Shown one piece after another: positions 1-8,694 of a DNA stretch of 64,000 nucleotides. A program made the translations under genes and the position numbers. The DNA comes from an uncultured Anaerococcus sp. (lineage in GTDB: Bacteria; Bacillota; Clostridia; Tissierellales; Peptoniphilaceae). Where the stretch lies: NCBI RefSeq assembly GCF_943912825.1, contig NZ_CALTUX010000006.1, positions 6,277 through 70,276 of the forward strand, in the 5' to 3' direction. Numbering within the stretch: the stretch's first letter is position 1; each line of letters begins with the position of its first letter. The notes under the pieces are model-generated. The model saw only the letters and a list, made by a program, of their open reading frames with translations. It was not told where the DNA came from and did not search any database.

Positions 1-728
1 CCAATTACTATCTGCTTGTGGGAATTTTTCTCGATAATGATTGAAGCCCTGATGTCGATTAGGCCCTTATCTTCTCTTTCTTTGAAATCATCAATCCTTA
101 CAGCTATGCCGTGTGGGACTTCTTCTGATAAGAGCCTTAGGGCCTTTTCCCTGATTATCTCGCTTACTACAAATCTTTCGGTCTTATCTGTAATCATTTC
201 CCTGTCATAGTAGGCTGGGCCTTCCCTTAGGTAGCTTTTGACTAGGGAAATATACTTATCGATGTTTTTATCATCAAGGGCTGATATCGGCAAAATCGCA
301 TCAAAAATCCCCTCCTCATCGTAGAGGTCTTCTAGGTCAAAAAGCTCATCTTCTGTAAGTAAGTCAGTCTTATTTATAAGTAATATTATTGGAACTCTCA
401 CATTTTTAAGCTCATCAATTATCATCCTATCAAGACTGCCAATTTCTTTTGAATCATCTACGACAAAGGTCACAAGGTCTGACTCGTTTAAGCTTTCCTT
501 AGAAAAGCTAAGGAGCCTTTCCTGAAGGATATTTCTTGGCTTTTGGATGCCTGGTGTGTCTATAAAAATTATCTGGGACTCATCGTCGTTATATATTATA
601 TTTATCTTATCTCTGGTGGTTTGGGGCTTGTTAGAAATGATTGAGATTTTCTCCCTCAAAATCTTTTCCATGAGGGTAGACTTGCCCACATTGGCCCTGC
701 CTACCACCGATACAAAGCCTGATTTCAT
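1..728 (-). CDS. era: GTPase Era, 3' part cut by the window edge
   Basis: Minus-strand reading frame starting with ATG at 726-728 and still open at base 1, so about 242 residues are visible of roughly 300. Era is a GTPase that binds 16S rRNA and assists 30S subunit maturation. The G1/P-loop GRANVGKST lies at residues 9-17, DTPG (G3) at about 71 and NKTD (G4) at about 125. The start of the C-terminal KH RNA-binding domain is seen just before the edge. The start codon overlaps the cdd stop by 4 bases (ATGA), which implies translational coupling. It is the last gene seen in the nfeD-floA-phoH-ybeY-dgkA-cdd-era run, a standard Firmicutes order. The identification is firm; the end is simply outside the window. 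Confidence 0.95.
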   Translation of the reverse strand, partial: MKSGFVSVVGRANVGKSTLMEKILREKISIISNKPQTTRDKINIIYNDDESQIIFIDTPGIQKPRNILQERLLSFSKESLNESDLVTFVVDDSKEIGSLDRMIIDELKNVRVPIILLINKTDLLTEDELFDLEDLYDEEGIFDAILPISALDDKNIDKYISLVKSYLREGPAYYDREMITDKTERFVVSEIIREKALRLLSEEVPHGIAVRIDDFKEREDKGLIDIRASIIIEKNSHKQIVI

Positions 729-1120
729 TCTAAATCCTCCTTGCTGAAGCTATATGGCAAGAGCTCATCTATGGTGTAGGTCTTATATGAGTTCTCATCC
801 TTTGCAATTATTATATTTGTGTCCTTATCGGCAAATTCTCTTATAAATTGCCTGCATACCCCGCAAGGATATGTATATTCGCTATCGCCAGTTATGATTA
901 TTGTGTCAATCTCCCTCTCACCTGCACTGATTGCCCCTGCTAGGGCTGACCTTTCTGCGCAAAGGGTTGGCGAATAGGCTGCATTTTCTATATTTATGCC
1001 CTCATAGATCTTGCCAGATTTCATCTTGACTGTGGCTGCCACCCTAAAGTGCGAATAAGGTGTGTAGGCGTTTTTTTTAAGTTCAATTGTTCTTTTTATT
1101 AAATCTTTTATCTCTGTCAT
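725..1120 (-). CDS. cdd: Cytidine deaminase
   Basis: A 131-residue homotetrameric-type cytidine deaminase that converts (deoxy)cytidine to (deoxy)uridine in pyrimidine salvage. The zinc site is clear: CAERSA near residue 54, whose Glu is the proton shuttle, and PCGVCRQ near residue 86, giving the three Cys ligands of the short Gram-positive form. Length matches the family (about 130). It overlaps era by 4 bases and the upstream DgkA-PAP2 gene by 4 bases, so it is tightly coupled in the operon. Position between dgkA and era is the normal one in Bacillus and clostridia. Confidence 0.95.
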   Translation of the reverse strand: MTEIKDLIKRTIELKKNAYTPYSHFRVAATVKMKSGKIYEGINIENAAYSPTLCAERSALAGAISAGEREIDTIIITGDSEYTYPCGVCRQFIREFADKDTNIIIAKDENSYKTYTIDELLPYSFSKEDLE

Positions 1121-1935
1121 GAAAATATCCCAAATATAGCCATGGCCATGGATATACCAAGGATGGCTCCTCTTATTATCTCTTTTGTCGAATGGATGTC
1201 TGCCTCATAGCGGCTTTCTGCAACTATTAGGGCCATACCTCCCAGGATCAACCTTACAAGGGGTTCGTCTATTAGAAAAACTCCCATGGTTGCTAGGGCA
1301 AAGGCTACAGATGTGTGGCCTGACACAAAACCGCCCTTCATGGCTGTTCCGTGGCCTTCGTAGAAGACCCCCTTCAAAAATACCGTCAAAATAATTACTA
1401 ATGAAATGGTAATTAGGGCAAGGTGGGAAGGACGTCTAGCAATCCTTAGGATTACTGAATCGTAAAAAGTTAAAAACTTATCAAAAAATATCAGATAGGC
1501 CACAAAAAGGGCGTTTATGGCTGCAACAAAGGTAGCTGCAGCAGATACATCCTTGGCCGCCTTGGCAAGCTTGGAATACTTGCCCCCGCTTGCTAGATCT
1601 ACTGCATTTTCAAGAGCTGTATTCATAAGCTCTAGGGAAATTACAAAGACCACGGCAAAGACTAAAAACATCATCTCAATCCTTGATAGGCTGAAAAATA
1701 AGGATGCCACCAAGACCAGGATGCTGGCTAGGAAGTGAAATTTCATGTTCTTTTCGTGGTTTATGGCATAAACTAGGCCCTCATAGGCATAGTCAAAGCC
1801 CTTTAAAAACTTTTGCCCGTGGCTAAGTTTTAAAGGCTCATAATCCTCGCCTTCAGGCTCTTGGCCATCTTCCCTTAGCTCTTCTAAGATTTCCTTTTTT
1901 AAATTTTCTTTGAGTTTGTCGTAATTATTATCCAT
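1117..1935 (-). CDS. DgkA-type lipid kinase fused to a PAP2 phosphatase domain
   Basis: A 272-residue membrane protein with two domains. Residues about 40-150 are a DgkA-type (diacylglycerol/undecaprenol) kinase: the FDYAYEGLVYAINHEKN stretch, the catalytic-type Glu in ELMNTALENAVD, and three membrane segments. Residues about 165-272 form a PAP2-type phosphatase: GFVSGHTSVAFA (phosphatase SGH motif) and SRYEADIHS, corresponding to the SR-x5-H motif. One polypeptide would thus hold both a kinase and a phosphatase for polyprenyl or diacylglycerol lipids. The first ~40 residues are charged and acidic. It sits between ybeY and cdd, where Bacillus carries dgkA alone. The domain calls are from motifs; the substrate is not determined by the sequence. 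Confidence 0.85.
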   Translation of the reverse strand: MDNNYDKLKENLKKEILEELREDGQEPEGEDYEPLKLSHGQKFLKGFDYAYEGLVYAINHEKNMKFHFLASILVLVASLFFSLSRIEMMFLVFAVVFVISLELMNTALENAVDLASGGKYSKLAKAAKDVSAAATFVAAINALFVAYLIFFDKFLTFYDSVILRIARRPSHLALITISLVIILTVFLKGVFYEGHGTAMKGGFVSGHTSVAFALATMGVFLIDEPLVRLILGGMALIVAESRYEADIHSTKEIIRGAILGISMAMAIFGIFS

Positions 1936-1940
1936 TATAT

Positions 1941-2402
1941 CTATTTAAAGACTCCTAGATTTTTCATAATCTCTTTTTCCTTGCCACGCATGATGGCCTT
2001 TTCATCATCTTCCATGTGGTCATAACCTAGAAGATGGAGGGTTGAGTGGCAGATGAGATAGGAAAGTTCACGCACAAGGCTGTGGCCATATTCTTCTGCC
2101 TGAGCCTTTGCTATATCAAGGCAAATTACTATATCACCAAGGATAAGGTCCACATCCTCTTCTCCAGGGAAAATTTCATCATCCATAGGAAAGGATAGGA
2201 CATCTGTAGGCCTATCTACTCCCCTGTAGTCCCTATTTAGGGCATGGATATCATCCTTATCTACAAGTGTAAGTGAGACTTCAACATGGCTTGTAAAATC
2301 CTCCACCCTTAGGACTTCTTCAATGGTTTTATAGGCCATAGCCTCGATTTGGTCAAGGTCTAGGTCCTCTTTGCTATTGTTGCTTATTAGGAGATTCATC
2401 AT
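1941..2402 (-). CDS. ybeY: Endoribonuclease YbeY (rRNA maturation)
   Basis: A 153-residue YbeY/UPF0054 metalloprotein, a single-strand endoribonuclease acting in 16S rRNA 3'-end maturation and ribosome quality control. The zinc motif H-x3-H-x5-H is present as HSTLHLLGYDH near residue 118, and the upstream LNRDYRGVDRPTDVLSFP block is characteristic. Length is typical. The start lies inside the 3' end of phoH (29-base overlap), which implies coupled translation. A second Met follows immediately at codon 2, so the start could be 2399. Confidence 0.95.
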   Translation of the reverse strand: MMNLLISNNSKEDLDLDQIEAMAYKTIEEVLRVEDFTSHVEVSLTLVDKDDIHALNRDYRGVDRPTDVLSFPMDDEIFPGEEDVDLILGDIVICLDIAKAQAEEYGHSLVRELSYLICHSTLHLLGYDHMEDDEKAIMRGKEKEIMKNLGVFK

Positions 2403-3348
2403 TTTGCCTTCTTTTTTCTTCCCTTATTTTATCTTCTTTTTCGTAGGCATCAATTATCCTTTGAACAAGTGGGTGTCTGACTACGTCAATTGAAGTGAAG
2501 TTCATAAATTCAATGCCTTTTACATCTCTTAAAATGTGGCTTGCTGAAACAAGACCTGACTTTCTGCCCTTGCCCAGGTCTATCTGGGTCCTATCACCTG
2601 TAATTATAGCCTTTGACCCATAACCAAGACGGGTTAGAAACATCTTCATCTGCTCATAGGTTGTATTTTGGGCCTCATCTAGGATAACAAAGGAATTATC
2701 AAGGGTTCTACCCCTCATGTAGGCAAGGGGAGCTATCTCTATGATTCCCTTTTCAACTAGGGTTTGATAGGAATCAATACCTAGGATTTCAAAAAGAGCA
2801 TCGTAAAGAGGTCTTAGGTAAGGGTCTACCTTATCTTGGAGGTCACCTGGCAAGAAACCTAGGCTTTCTCCTGCTTCTACTGCCGGACGGGTGAGGATTA
2901 TCCTATTTATCTCGTTATTTTTAAAGGCACGGACTGCCATGGCCACTGCTAGATAGGTCTTACCTGTACCTGCCGGCCCAATACCAAAGACGATATCATT
3001 TTCTAAAATCTTTGCTACATAAGCCTTTTGGCCCAGGGTCTTTGGCTTGATTGGTTTGCCGGCTGAGGTTGTGACAATGACTTCATTTAGAAGTCCCTTA
3101 ACCACATCCTTATTTTCCCTTTCCAGCATATCTGCATCGTATTTTATTTTTTGAAAATCAAGGTCCCCGCTTCTTTTAATCTCTTCTAAAAGCTGGATAA
3201 TTAATTTGCTAGCAAGGCTCACATTGGCCTCATCTCCTGAAACTTCTAGGTCATTATCCTTAAGCTTTAATTTCACAGAGAACCTGTCTTCTATATATTT
3301 TCTATTACTATCAAAATTACCAAAGAGACTCATCAGTCTCTCTGGCAC
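2374..3348 (-). CDS. phoH: PhoH-like ATPase
   Basis: A 324-residue PhoH/PhoL family P-loop ATPase, usually linked to RNA metabolism and stress. It has an N-terminal KH-like region (residues 1-100) and the ATPase core with Walker A GPAGTGKTYLAVAMAV near residue 122 and Walker B FVILDEAQNTTYEQM near 222. The annotated start is GTG at 3346-3348 with AGGA six bases upstream. The conserved family N-terminus appears to begin about ten codons earlier (the frame reads NIKEYIGIE before the GTG), but no ATG, GTG or TTG exists there before the stop at 3385-3387, so the GTG is kept. It overlaps ybeY downstream. Confidence 0.93.
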   Translation of the reverse strand: MPERLMSLFGNFDSNRKYIEDRFSVKLKLKDNDLEVSGDEANVSLASKLIIQLLEEIKRSGDLDFQKIKYDADMLERENKDVVKGLLNEVIVTTSAGKPIKPKTLGQKAYVAKILENDIVFGIGPAGTGKTYLAVAMAVRAFKNNEINRIILTRPAVEAGESLGFLPGDLQDKVDPYLRPLYDALFEILGIDSYQTLVEKGIIEIAPLAYMRGRTLDNSFVILDEAQNTTYEQMKMFLTRLGYGSKAIITGDRTQIDLGKGRKSGLVSASHILRDVKGIEFMNFTSIDVVRHPLVQRIIDAYEKEDKIREEKRRQNDESPNKQQ

Positions 3349-3384
3349 TTCAATTCCTATATATTCTTTTATATTAACACATCC

Positions 3385-3798
3385 TTATCTTCTTTTGGAA
3401 ACTGGCTTTGCTAGGATTTCTGCCATGATGACTGCATCCCTAAGCCTTTTTCTTTTTTTAGATCTTTTTATATCGTCTATTTTTTTGTCAGTCACTTCTT
3501 TTATTTCAGCTTCTTTTAATCTTGCACGAGCCTTGCTATCTCCCTCTTCTTTTGGGGCAGATTTTTTCTTAAGCTCAGCCGCATGTTTTGAAGCAAGTTC
3601 TACCTTTAGCTTTCTTTGAGCTTCTATGTTTGGTTTTTGGCTGGCTATATCTGCCGGATTTCCCAAGTCATTTAGGAAGTCCACGAAGGAATCCAGGCCC
3701 TTTTCTGCAAGAGTCTTATTTTTAGTCTTTTTGCTTTCAGCCTCAATTTCTGCTGCCAATTGGTCAAGAAAATTCATAAATGAATTTCGCTTAGACAT
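3385..3798 (-). CDS. Hypothetical basic protein of the FloA-PhoH operon
   Basis: A 137-residue protein of unrecognised function between floA and phoH. It is highly charged and largely helical, probably coiled, with many Lys/Glu/Ala residues (about 65-115) and no membrane segment or signal peptide. The only conserved-looking block is the C-terminus, [17 protein letters not shown] similar 'AxxxAEIL-x-P-x-x-x-R' ending is seen on short clostridial proteins of unknown role. It overlaps floA by 8 bases and its stop is 37 bases before the phoH start, so it is cotranscribed with the flotillin. Not recognised as a named family. Confidence 0.75.
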   Translation of the reverse strand: MSKRNSFMNFLDQLAAEIEAESKKTKNKTLAEKGLDSFVDFLNDLGNPADIASQKPNIEAQRKLKVELASKHAAELKKKSAPKEEGDSKARARLKEAEIKEVTDKKIDDIKRSKKRKRLRDAVIMAEILAKPVSKRR

Positions 3799-4732
3799 CT
3801 AAATCCTCACTAGAATCTGAAATTGACTGACGCATTTTTGTATCTGCTTTAACATTTTGGAGGTTGTAATAATCCATCACTCCGAGATTGCCTTCTTTGA
3901 AGGCTTGGGCTATAGCAAGTGGGATTTCACTTTCAGCCTCTACTACCTTGGCCCTATTTTCTTGCTCTAGGGCAATAGCTTGGGCACGACGCTCTTCAGC
4001 CTTGGCTTGGGCAATGTTTTTATCAGCCTCTGCCTGGTCTCTTTGTAGCTCTGCACCAACATTTCGTCCTACATCCACATCTGCTATATCAATTGATAGG
4101 ATTTCAAAGGCTGTACCTGAGTCAAGACCCTTGTTTAGAACGGTTTGAGAAATATTGTCCGGATTTTCTAGAACAGCTGCGTGGGAATCTGATGAACCTA
4201 CTGTTGTTACAATACCTTCACCAACTCTGGCAATGATTGTCTCTTCACCAGCACCACCGACAAGTCTTTCGATATTAGCTCTTACAGTAACCTTGGCAAT
4301 TACCTTTACCTCTATACCATTTTTAGCAACTGCTGCTATAACTGGTGTATTGATAACCTTAGGGGTAACTGACACTTGGACTGCCTCAAAAACATTACGA
4401 CCAGCTAGGTCAATGGCTGCTGCTTGCTCAAAAGAAAGGTCTATATTGGCTCTTTCTGCTGCAATTAGGGCATCGACTACTTGGTTGATATTACCACCAG
4501 CTAGGTAGTGGCTTTCTAGGTCATTGGTTGAAATTGGAATACCTGCTTGGTAAGATTTGATCATTGCAGCTACAATCTTTGATGGAGAAAGTCTCCTAAA
4601 TCTCATAGCTACAAGGCTTGCCATAGATATCTTAAGGCCTGAAAACCTCGCAGTTATCCAAAGTCCAACTGGTACCATTGTGAAAAATACTATGACTAAT
4701 ACAAAGATTAGTCCTAAAATTAAATATTCCAT
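3791..4732 (-). CDS. floA: Flotillin-like protein FloA
   Basis: A 313-residue FloA (YqfA) homologue, a membrane-associated scaffold that organises functional membrane microdomains. It has one N-terminal hydrophobic segment (residues 1-25), then the FloA core ([19 protein letters not shown], and [18 protein letters not shown]), and an Ala/Glu-rich coiled coil at about 225-270 ([17 protein letters not shown]). Length is slightly below Bacillus FloA (331). It abuts nfeD exactly (shared base 4732), reproducing the conserved NfeD-FloA pair in which NfeD is thought to assist flotillin function. Confidence 0.95.
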   Translation of the reverse strand: MEYLILGLIFVLVIVFFTMVPVGLWITARFSGLKISMASLVAMRFRRLSPSKIVAAMIKSYQAGIPISTNDLESHYLAGGNINQVVDALIAAERANIDLSFEQAAAIDLAGRNVFEAVQVSVTPKVINTPVIAAVAKNGIEVKVIAKVTVRANIERLVGGAGEETIIARVGEGIVTTVGSSDSHAAVLENPDNISQTVLNKGLDSGTAFEILSIDIADVDVGRNVGAELQRDQAEADKNIAQAKAEERRAQAIALEQENRAKVVEAESEIPLAIAQAFKEGNLGVMDYYNLQNVKADTKMRQSISDSSEDLDV

Positions 4733-5352
4733 TATATCTCCTTTACTCTTATGTGTCCATCTTTGATATCAACAACTGACACCATTTTCCCCTTTTCTAT
4801 AAATTCTGCCCTGGCCGTGGCATCATATATTTCGCCGCCAATCTCAACCCTGCCTGCTGGCCTAAGGATTGTCTTAGTAATCCCCACGCTTCCAACAAGA
4901 TAGGCATATTCTACCTTCTTGCCAGTGTAAGGTGATTTTGGCTTTGTTTCTAGGATTGACTTTTCAAAAAGTTCTGCCTTAAAACCGAGTTTTACAAAGA
5001 TAGCGACAGTAGCAAGGATTGCAAGGCCTGTAGTGAGGACTACAAATAGGCCCATCCTAGGGTCAATAAAAGAATCCATCACCGAATAAATAGTAAGGGC
5101 AAGGCCTGCCACTCCAATAAGGCCAAAGCTTGGAATAAAAAGCTCCAGGCTTAAAAGGCTTATTCCAGCTATAAAGGTTATTAAAGTCACATTGTCAGCT
5201 ATATTGTAAAAGGATGCTGCTATATAAAAATAGGCAAATAAACCTAAAGCAATACCAGCAAAGAGCAATTTCTTTTGGGTAAAAAGCACACAAATCATAG
5301 AAATAACTGCCAATATAAAGGCAAAAGCTATGACTAGGTCGTTTCCAAGCAT
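4732..5352 (-). CDS. NfeD-family membrane protein (flotillin partner)
   Basis: About 206 residues with several hydrophobic segments in the first ~130 residues and a C-terminal OB-fold NfeD domain (about 145-205; [20 protein letters not shown] is typical). It lacks the ClpP-like protease domain found in long NfeD proteins. The start is ATG at 5350-5352, because a strong GAGGAGGT Shine-Dalgarno lies at 5357-5364; an in-frame Met six codons upstream would bury that site. It is the first gene of the operon running to era. The upstream 5353-5529 stretch is AT-rich and shows no clear promoter consensus. Confidence 0.9.
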   Translation of the reverse strand: MLGNDLVIAFAFILAVISMICVLFTQKKLLFAGIALGLFAYFYIAASFYNIADNVTLITFIAGISLLSLELFIPSFGLIGVAGLALTIYSVMDSFIDPRMGLFVVLTTGLAILATVAIFVKLGFKAELFEKSILETKPKSPYTGKKVEYAYLVGSVGITKTILRPAGRVEIGGEIYDATARAEFIEKGKMVSVVDIKDGHIRVKEI

Positions 5353-5529
5353 AAATACCTCCTCGTACAAAATTTAAAATGAGAAAGAGCATTTGAAAAT
5401 CAATCTCAAACCCACTTTAAAATATTAATCTTCCTTATAATTATTATCTAGTAAATGGGGCAAAAAATCAACATAAGGGGCCCATCTGTAAAATATAAAA
5501 GCACTTTTAAAAATCCTTTTCAAAATCCC

Positions 5530-5560
5530 CAAGAAAAAAGGAGCCTGAGCCCCTTTTCTT
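5530..5560 (-). terminator. Rho-independent terminator of the ABC-exporter operon
   Basis: On the minus strand a hairpin with arms AAAAGGGGC and GCTCCTTTT (one G-T wobble) is followed by a T-rich tail. It overlaps the stop codon of the permease gene and separates that operon from nfeD. Confidence 0.75.
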
Positions 5561-6749
5561 ATTTATGTTTTCTTCTTCTAGTAAAAATCGAATTAGCCGA
5601 ATAATTTAGAATATGTTTCTTATAGACTTTTGAAGCTAGGATATAAGTAATATATAGGCTTAGAGCCAAAATTATTAAAGAAAGACCGCCTTCAATTATT
5701 CCTGCACTTCCCTTAATCAACCTTAAAGGCATGAAAAATACAGAAATATATGGGATAAATGATGCAATTTTTACAAATAAATTTACAGGTCTATTCATAA
5801 AAATCATGGCGACCATAAAGGCCCCTACAATTGTGATCATAAGAGGTGTCGCAACCTTTGAAGCATCTTCTTGCTTGCTGGCAAGAGAGCCCAGCATGGC
5901 AGCTATTATCATGTAGGCCAAGAGCGAGAGGATGATAAAGATGAAAATCTCCCCTATTATCATAAGGCTTGTCTTATCCAGGCTAAAATCAATTTTTATA
6001 AAGTCTAAAAGGCCCTTGGATTTGATTATAAAATAGGAAATTGCTCCAAAAATTATATATAAAATCGAATGGACTATTATGGCAAAGAAGTTACCTAATA
6101 TTTTGCCAGCAAAATAGTCCTTGGCAGAAACTGATGAGAAGATAAACTCAATCATCTTTGATCCTTTTTCTGTAGCTATATCAACGACTAGGACATTTGA
6201 ATACATGATTAGCATAAAATACATGAACATCAAAAGTATGAAGTAGGAGGCATAGATCATAAGGCTCTTGCCCTTGTCAATTTGATTGATTTTTATATCT
6301 GCCTTGGTCGAAAAAATCCCAATTTGCTCTTCATTTAAACCTGCATTTTTGATATTAATGGCATTTTGAAGCTCATTTGCAAGAAGAGGCAATTTTGAAA
6401 GTGCCTTGCTATCCATGGTTTTAGTCTCAATAATAAGTGTTATACGGCCATTTTCTTCAGAAATCTCCCCGTAAGACTCAATTTTCTCTGCCTTTAAAGT
6501 ATTTTCCGCTTCATCTTTTGAAACTAACTTATATTCATTTTCCATTTCCTTTAGGTAAGGCTTTATAGTTTCATCTGCTACTAGGTAATACTTAGTAGTA
6601 GAATCTGCCTTTTCTGATTTTGTAAGGAAATAATTAAGACCCATAGGCACTAGCATTACAAGGATTGGTATAAAAACCATGGACCAAAAGGCAGGCGATT
6701 TGATTTGTTTTTTGAAGGAATCAAGGGCAACTATTAACTTTCTATTCAT
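5559..6749 (-). CDS. ABC-2 type exporter permease (NatB-like)
   Basis: About 396 residues. One N-terminal membrane segment (about residues 20-40) is followed by a ~150-residue extracytoplasmic region and then five or six membrane segments. This is the NatB/YhaP layout of ABC-2 permeases that export ions, peptides or drugs. The start is set at ATG 6747-6749 because AGGTGG sits just upstream; ten extra in-frame codons precede it without a better ribosome site. It overlaps the ATPase gene by 8 bases (ATGAATAG). Substrate unknown; regulation is through the XRE repressor at the head of the operon. Confidence 0.85.
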   Translation of the reverse strand: MNRKLIVALDSFKKQIKSPAFWSMVFIPILVMLVPMGLNYFLTKSEKADSTTKYYLVADETIKPYLKEMENEYKLVSKDEAENTLKAEKIESYGEISEENGRITLIIETKTMDSKALSKLPLLANELQNAINIKNAGLNEEQIGIFSTKADIKINQIDKGKSLMIYASYFILLMFMYFMLIMYSNVLVVDIATEKGSKMIEFIFSSVSAKDYFAGKILGNFFAIIVHSILYIIFGAISYFIIKSKGLLDFIKIDFSLDKTSLMIIGEIFIFIILSLLAYMIIAAMLGSLASKQEDASKVATPLMITIVGAFMVAMIFMNRPVNLFVKIASFIPYISVFFMPLRLIKGSAGIIEGGLSLIILALSLYITYILASKVYKKHILNYSANSIFTRRRKHK

Positions 6750-7626
6750 TTTCTTCCACCTTTCTGGCAAAAATTTCATTTAGGCTTGGTGGCTCTTGGC
6801 TAAACATCTCAAGGTAGCCGAGTTTTCCTACAAGTTTCTCAAAAATTTCCCTGCCGTTTTCTTCATCTTCAAGTCTGATAGTCCAGAAATTTCCTTCTCT
6901 TTTTAGGTCATAAGCTGGGAAAAGCTCTGATAAATCTGCATCAGTCCTTACTTTCACCAGGTCTTTTTCATAGGAATTTCTAATCTCATCTGGTGATCCA
7001 TTTAGGACAATTTTTCCATTTTTTAGCATGATTAGCCTATCGCAAAGTTGTTCGACATTTTCCATGTTGTGGGATGAAAAAATTATGGTTGCACCTTCTT
7101 CGTTGATTTCCTTGATTATCCCCATCAAAAGATTGGCATTGTAAGGGTCAAGGCCTGAGAATGGTTCGTCTAAGATTAAAAATTCTGGCTTATAGATTAG
7201 GCTTGCAAGAAGCTGGACCTTTTGCTGGTTGCCCTTTGAGAGGGACTTGATTTTATCATCCAGACTACCCTTGATTTCAAAACGATCAAAGTAAGCTTGC
7301 AATGTCTTTTCATCGAGATTTCTCATTTGGTTAAGCCTTGCGAAAAACTTCACCTCTTCCCTGATGGTTTTCTTTGGTGAAAGCGAACGCTCTTCTGGAA
7401 GAAAGCCAATTTTTTCTAGGGGAATATCTGCCATTGGCCTTCCTTCGTAGAGGATTTGTCCGTCAAAGTGGTCGTAGAAATTCATCATGGAACGGAAAAG
7501 TGTAGATTTTCCCGCCCCATTTTGGCCGATGACTCCGAAAAGTTCGCCTTTTTTAACATCAAAGCTCACATTATCGAGAGCCTTTAAATCTCCAAAATTT
7601 TTAGATAAGTTTTTTATTTCAATCAT
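6742..7626 (-). CDS. ABC transporter ATP-binding protein (NatA-like)
   Basis: About 294 residues. Walker A GQNGAGKSTLF near residue 37, signature LSKGNQQKV near 133 and Walker B LILDEPFSGLDP near 155, with the switch His in IIFSSHNM. The C-terminal ~70 residues are the accessory domain usual for NatA/YhaQ exporters. The start is ATG 7624-7626, preceded by CAGGAG at normal spacing. It overlaps the membrane-protein gene upstream by 8 bases and the permease downstream by 8 bases, so the four genes from 8546 to 5559 form one tight operon. Confidence 0.93.
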   Translation of the reverse strand: MIEIKNLSKNFGDLKALDNVSFDVKKGELFGVIGQNGAGKSTLFRSMMNFYDHFDGQILYEGRPMADIPLEKIGFLPEERSLSPKKTIREEVKFFARLNQMRNLDEKTLQAYFDRFEIKGSLDDKIKSLSKGNQQKVQLLASLIYKPEFLILDEPFSGLDPYNANLLMGIIKEINEEGATIIFSSHNMENVEQLCDRLIMLKNGKIVLNGSPDEIRNSYEKDLVKVRTDADLSELFPAYDLKREGNFWTIRLEDEENGREIFEKLVGKLGYLEMFSQEPPSLNEIFARKVEENE

Positions 7627-8344
7627 TTTTTTCTCCTGCAAATCCATTTGTTAATATCCCAACTAGGGTTGGTATAAGAACTATTAGGGCTATTATAGGA
7701 CTTATTTCTTCGTACAAAGCTGAGCAAAATAGGATTATGATAATTACTAATTGGCAAATTATCATTCGCTTAAAGGCCAAATAGCCTTTTTTGTAGTATT
7801 TTAATTTATCTCTCTCATCAGATTCGGCCATAAATTTTTTATCAAAGAAAATATCAAAGGCTTCAGTCTTTCTTTCTGGCTCGATTTTTTTTGTAAGTTT
7901 GTAGGTCAAATAAAACAAAAATACATTTATAAAAGTGAAGATAAGCAAAACACCGGTTAAGATTATGACGTCTTTAAGAGTATTATGACTAAATTTGACT
8001 TTGTTATATAGAATAATTATAAAAGATAAGAGAGTGAAAAGTCCCGCATCCCTCATAGAGTGTGTGTAGTCTATATATTTTGTCTCTATAAAATCATCTT
8101 TTTCTAATCCTAGCTCTACTTCTTTTTTTGCCCTCATATAAAAATATATGGCAAGAATTGCCCATAGAGTGTTGATGACTATTGTTAAAAGTAGGGCATT
8201 TTCACTTAGAAATGTATTTATTATTTCTGTAAGTCCTCCTATATTTAGTTTGTTAAAAATAAAACCTGTGCATAAACCAGCTACTAATCCCAAAAAGGCT
8301 AATATAAACAGTTTATTTATGCCGATTTTCCTATTCTTTTTCAT
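7619..8344 (-). CDS. DUF3169-like membrane protein
   Basis: About 241 residues with six predicted membrane segments in three pairs: residues ~10-35 and 45-65, 100-125 and 130-150, and 195-215 and 220-240. A soluble acidic/basic patch (FMAESDERDKLKYYKK) lies before the last pair. This layout and its place between an XRE regulator and an ABC-2 exporter fit the DUF3169 family, whose function is unknown. The start is ATG at 8342-8344 after GGAGGATACAG; it overlaps the XRE gene by 14 bases. The family name is from memory of the pattern; the operon context is seen directly. Confidence 0.65.
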   Translation of the reverse strand: MKKNRKIGINKLFILAFLGLVAGLCTGFIFNKLNIGGLTEIINTFLSENALLLTIVINTLWAILAIYFYMRAKKEVELGLEKDDFIETKYIDYTHSMRDAGLFTLLSFIIILYNKVKFSHNTLKDVIILTGVLLIFTFINVFLFYLTYKLTKKIEPERKTEAFDIFFDKKFMAESDERDKLKYYKKGYLAFKRMIICQLVIIIILFCSALYEEISPIIALIVLIPTLVGILTNGFAGEKND

Positions 8345-8546
8345 CTGTATCCTCCAATCTAAAAATCTCATTGATATCCACACCTAGGACCTTGGCAATT
8401 GTTAAAGCCACGGTCACTGATGGGTTGTAATCTCCTCTTTCTATTAGGCTTATGGTTTGACGGCTGACTCCGACAAGCCCTCCAAGGTCTGCTTGGTTTA
8501 AACCTGCTTTTTTTCTAAAATCAGCCAAATTATTTACTAAATCCAT
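8331..8546 (-). CDS. XRE-family transcriptional repressor
   Basis: A 71-residue single-domain Cro/CI-type regulator. The helix-turn-helix is KKAGLNQADLGGLVGVSRQT at about residues 12-31, followed by ISLIERGDYNPSVTVALTIA and the FRLED ending common in small repressors next to exporters. It is the first gene of the four-gene operon and lies directly downstream of twin identical palindromes that overlap its own promoter, so it is very likely autoregulatory. RBS GGAGGG is at normal distance from the ATG. Confidence 0.92.
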   Translation of the reverse strand: MDLVNNLADFRKKAGLNQADLGGLVGVSRQTISLIERGDYNPSVTVALTIAKVLGVDINEIFRLEDTDEKE

Positions 8547-8568
8547 CTGCCCTCCTTTCCCAAATAAT

Positions 8569-8586
8569 TGACAACTATTCTTGTCA
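8569..8586. promoter_or_regulatory. Operator 1 (TGACAA-N6-TTGTCA)
   Basis: Perfect dyad TGACAACTATTCTTGTCA. It lies just downstream of the -10 box of the XRE operon promoter, covering the expected transcription start. The same half-sites recur at 8599-8616 with exactly 30 bases between repeats, so a pair of regulator dimers could bind on one face of the helix. The likely ligand is the XRE protein encoded immediately downstream (inference). Confidence 0.8.
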
Positions 8587-8588
8587 TT

Positions 8589-8617
8589 ATTATATATCTG
8601 ACAACTTTATTTGTCAA
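8589..8617 (-). promoter_or_regulatory. Perfect sigma-A promoter of the XRE-ABC operon
   Basis: On the minus strand: TTGACA (8612-8617), a 17-base spacer and TATAAT (8589-8594). Both hexamers match the consensus exactly. The -35 box is inside operator 2 and the start site is inside operator 1, so a bound repressor would block RNA polymerase. Confidence 0.92.
8599..8616. promoter_or_regulatory. Operator 2 (TGACAA-N6-TTGTCA)
   Basis: Perfect dyad TGACAACTTTATTTGTCA overlapping the -35 box and spacer of the XRE operon promoter. Half-sites are identical to operator 1; only the six central bases differ. Confidence 0.8.
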
Positions 8618-8694
8618 ACCTTTATTTTTTTTGCTTTTATATACTATTGAAATAAGGGTATAATGGTAAATATACCTAAAAAGAGGTGAGAACT

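Noticed and set aside
3349..3378. Upstream start for phoH at a non-standard ATA codon
   Set aside because: The family N-terminus seems to extend there and AAGGATG lies at suitable distance, but ATA initiation is too rare to accept without data.
5195..5392. 65-codon minus-strand frame overlapping nfeD
   Set aside because: Out-of-frame shadow of the NfeD gene; its hydrophobic look comes from the membrane segments of the real frame.
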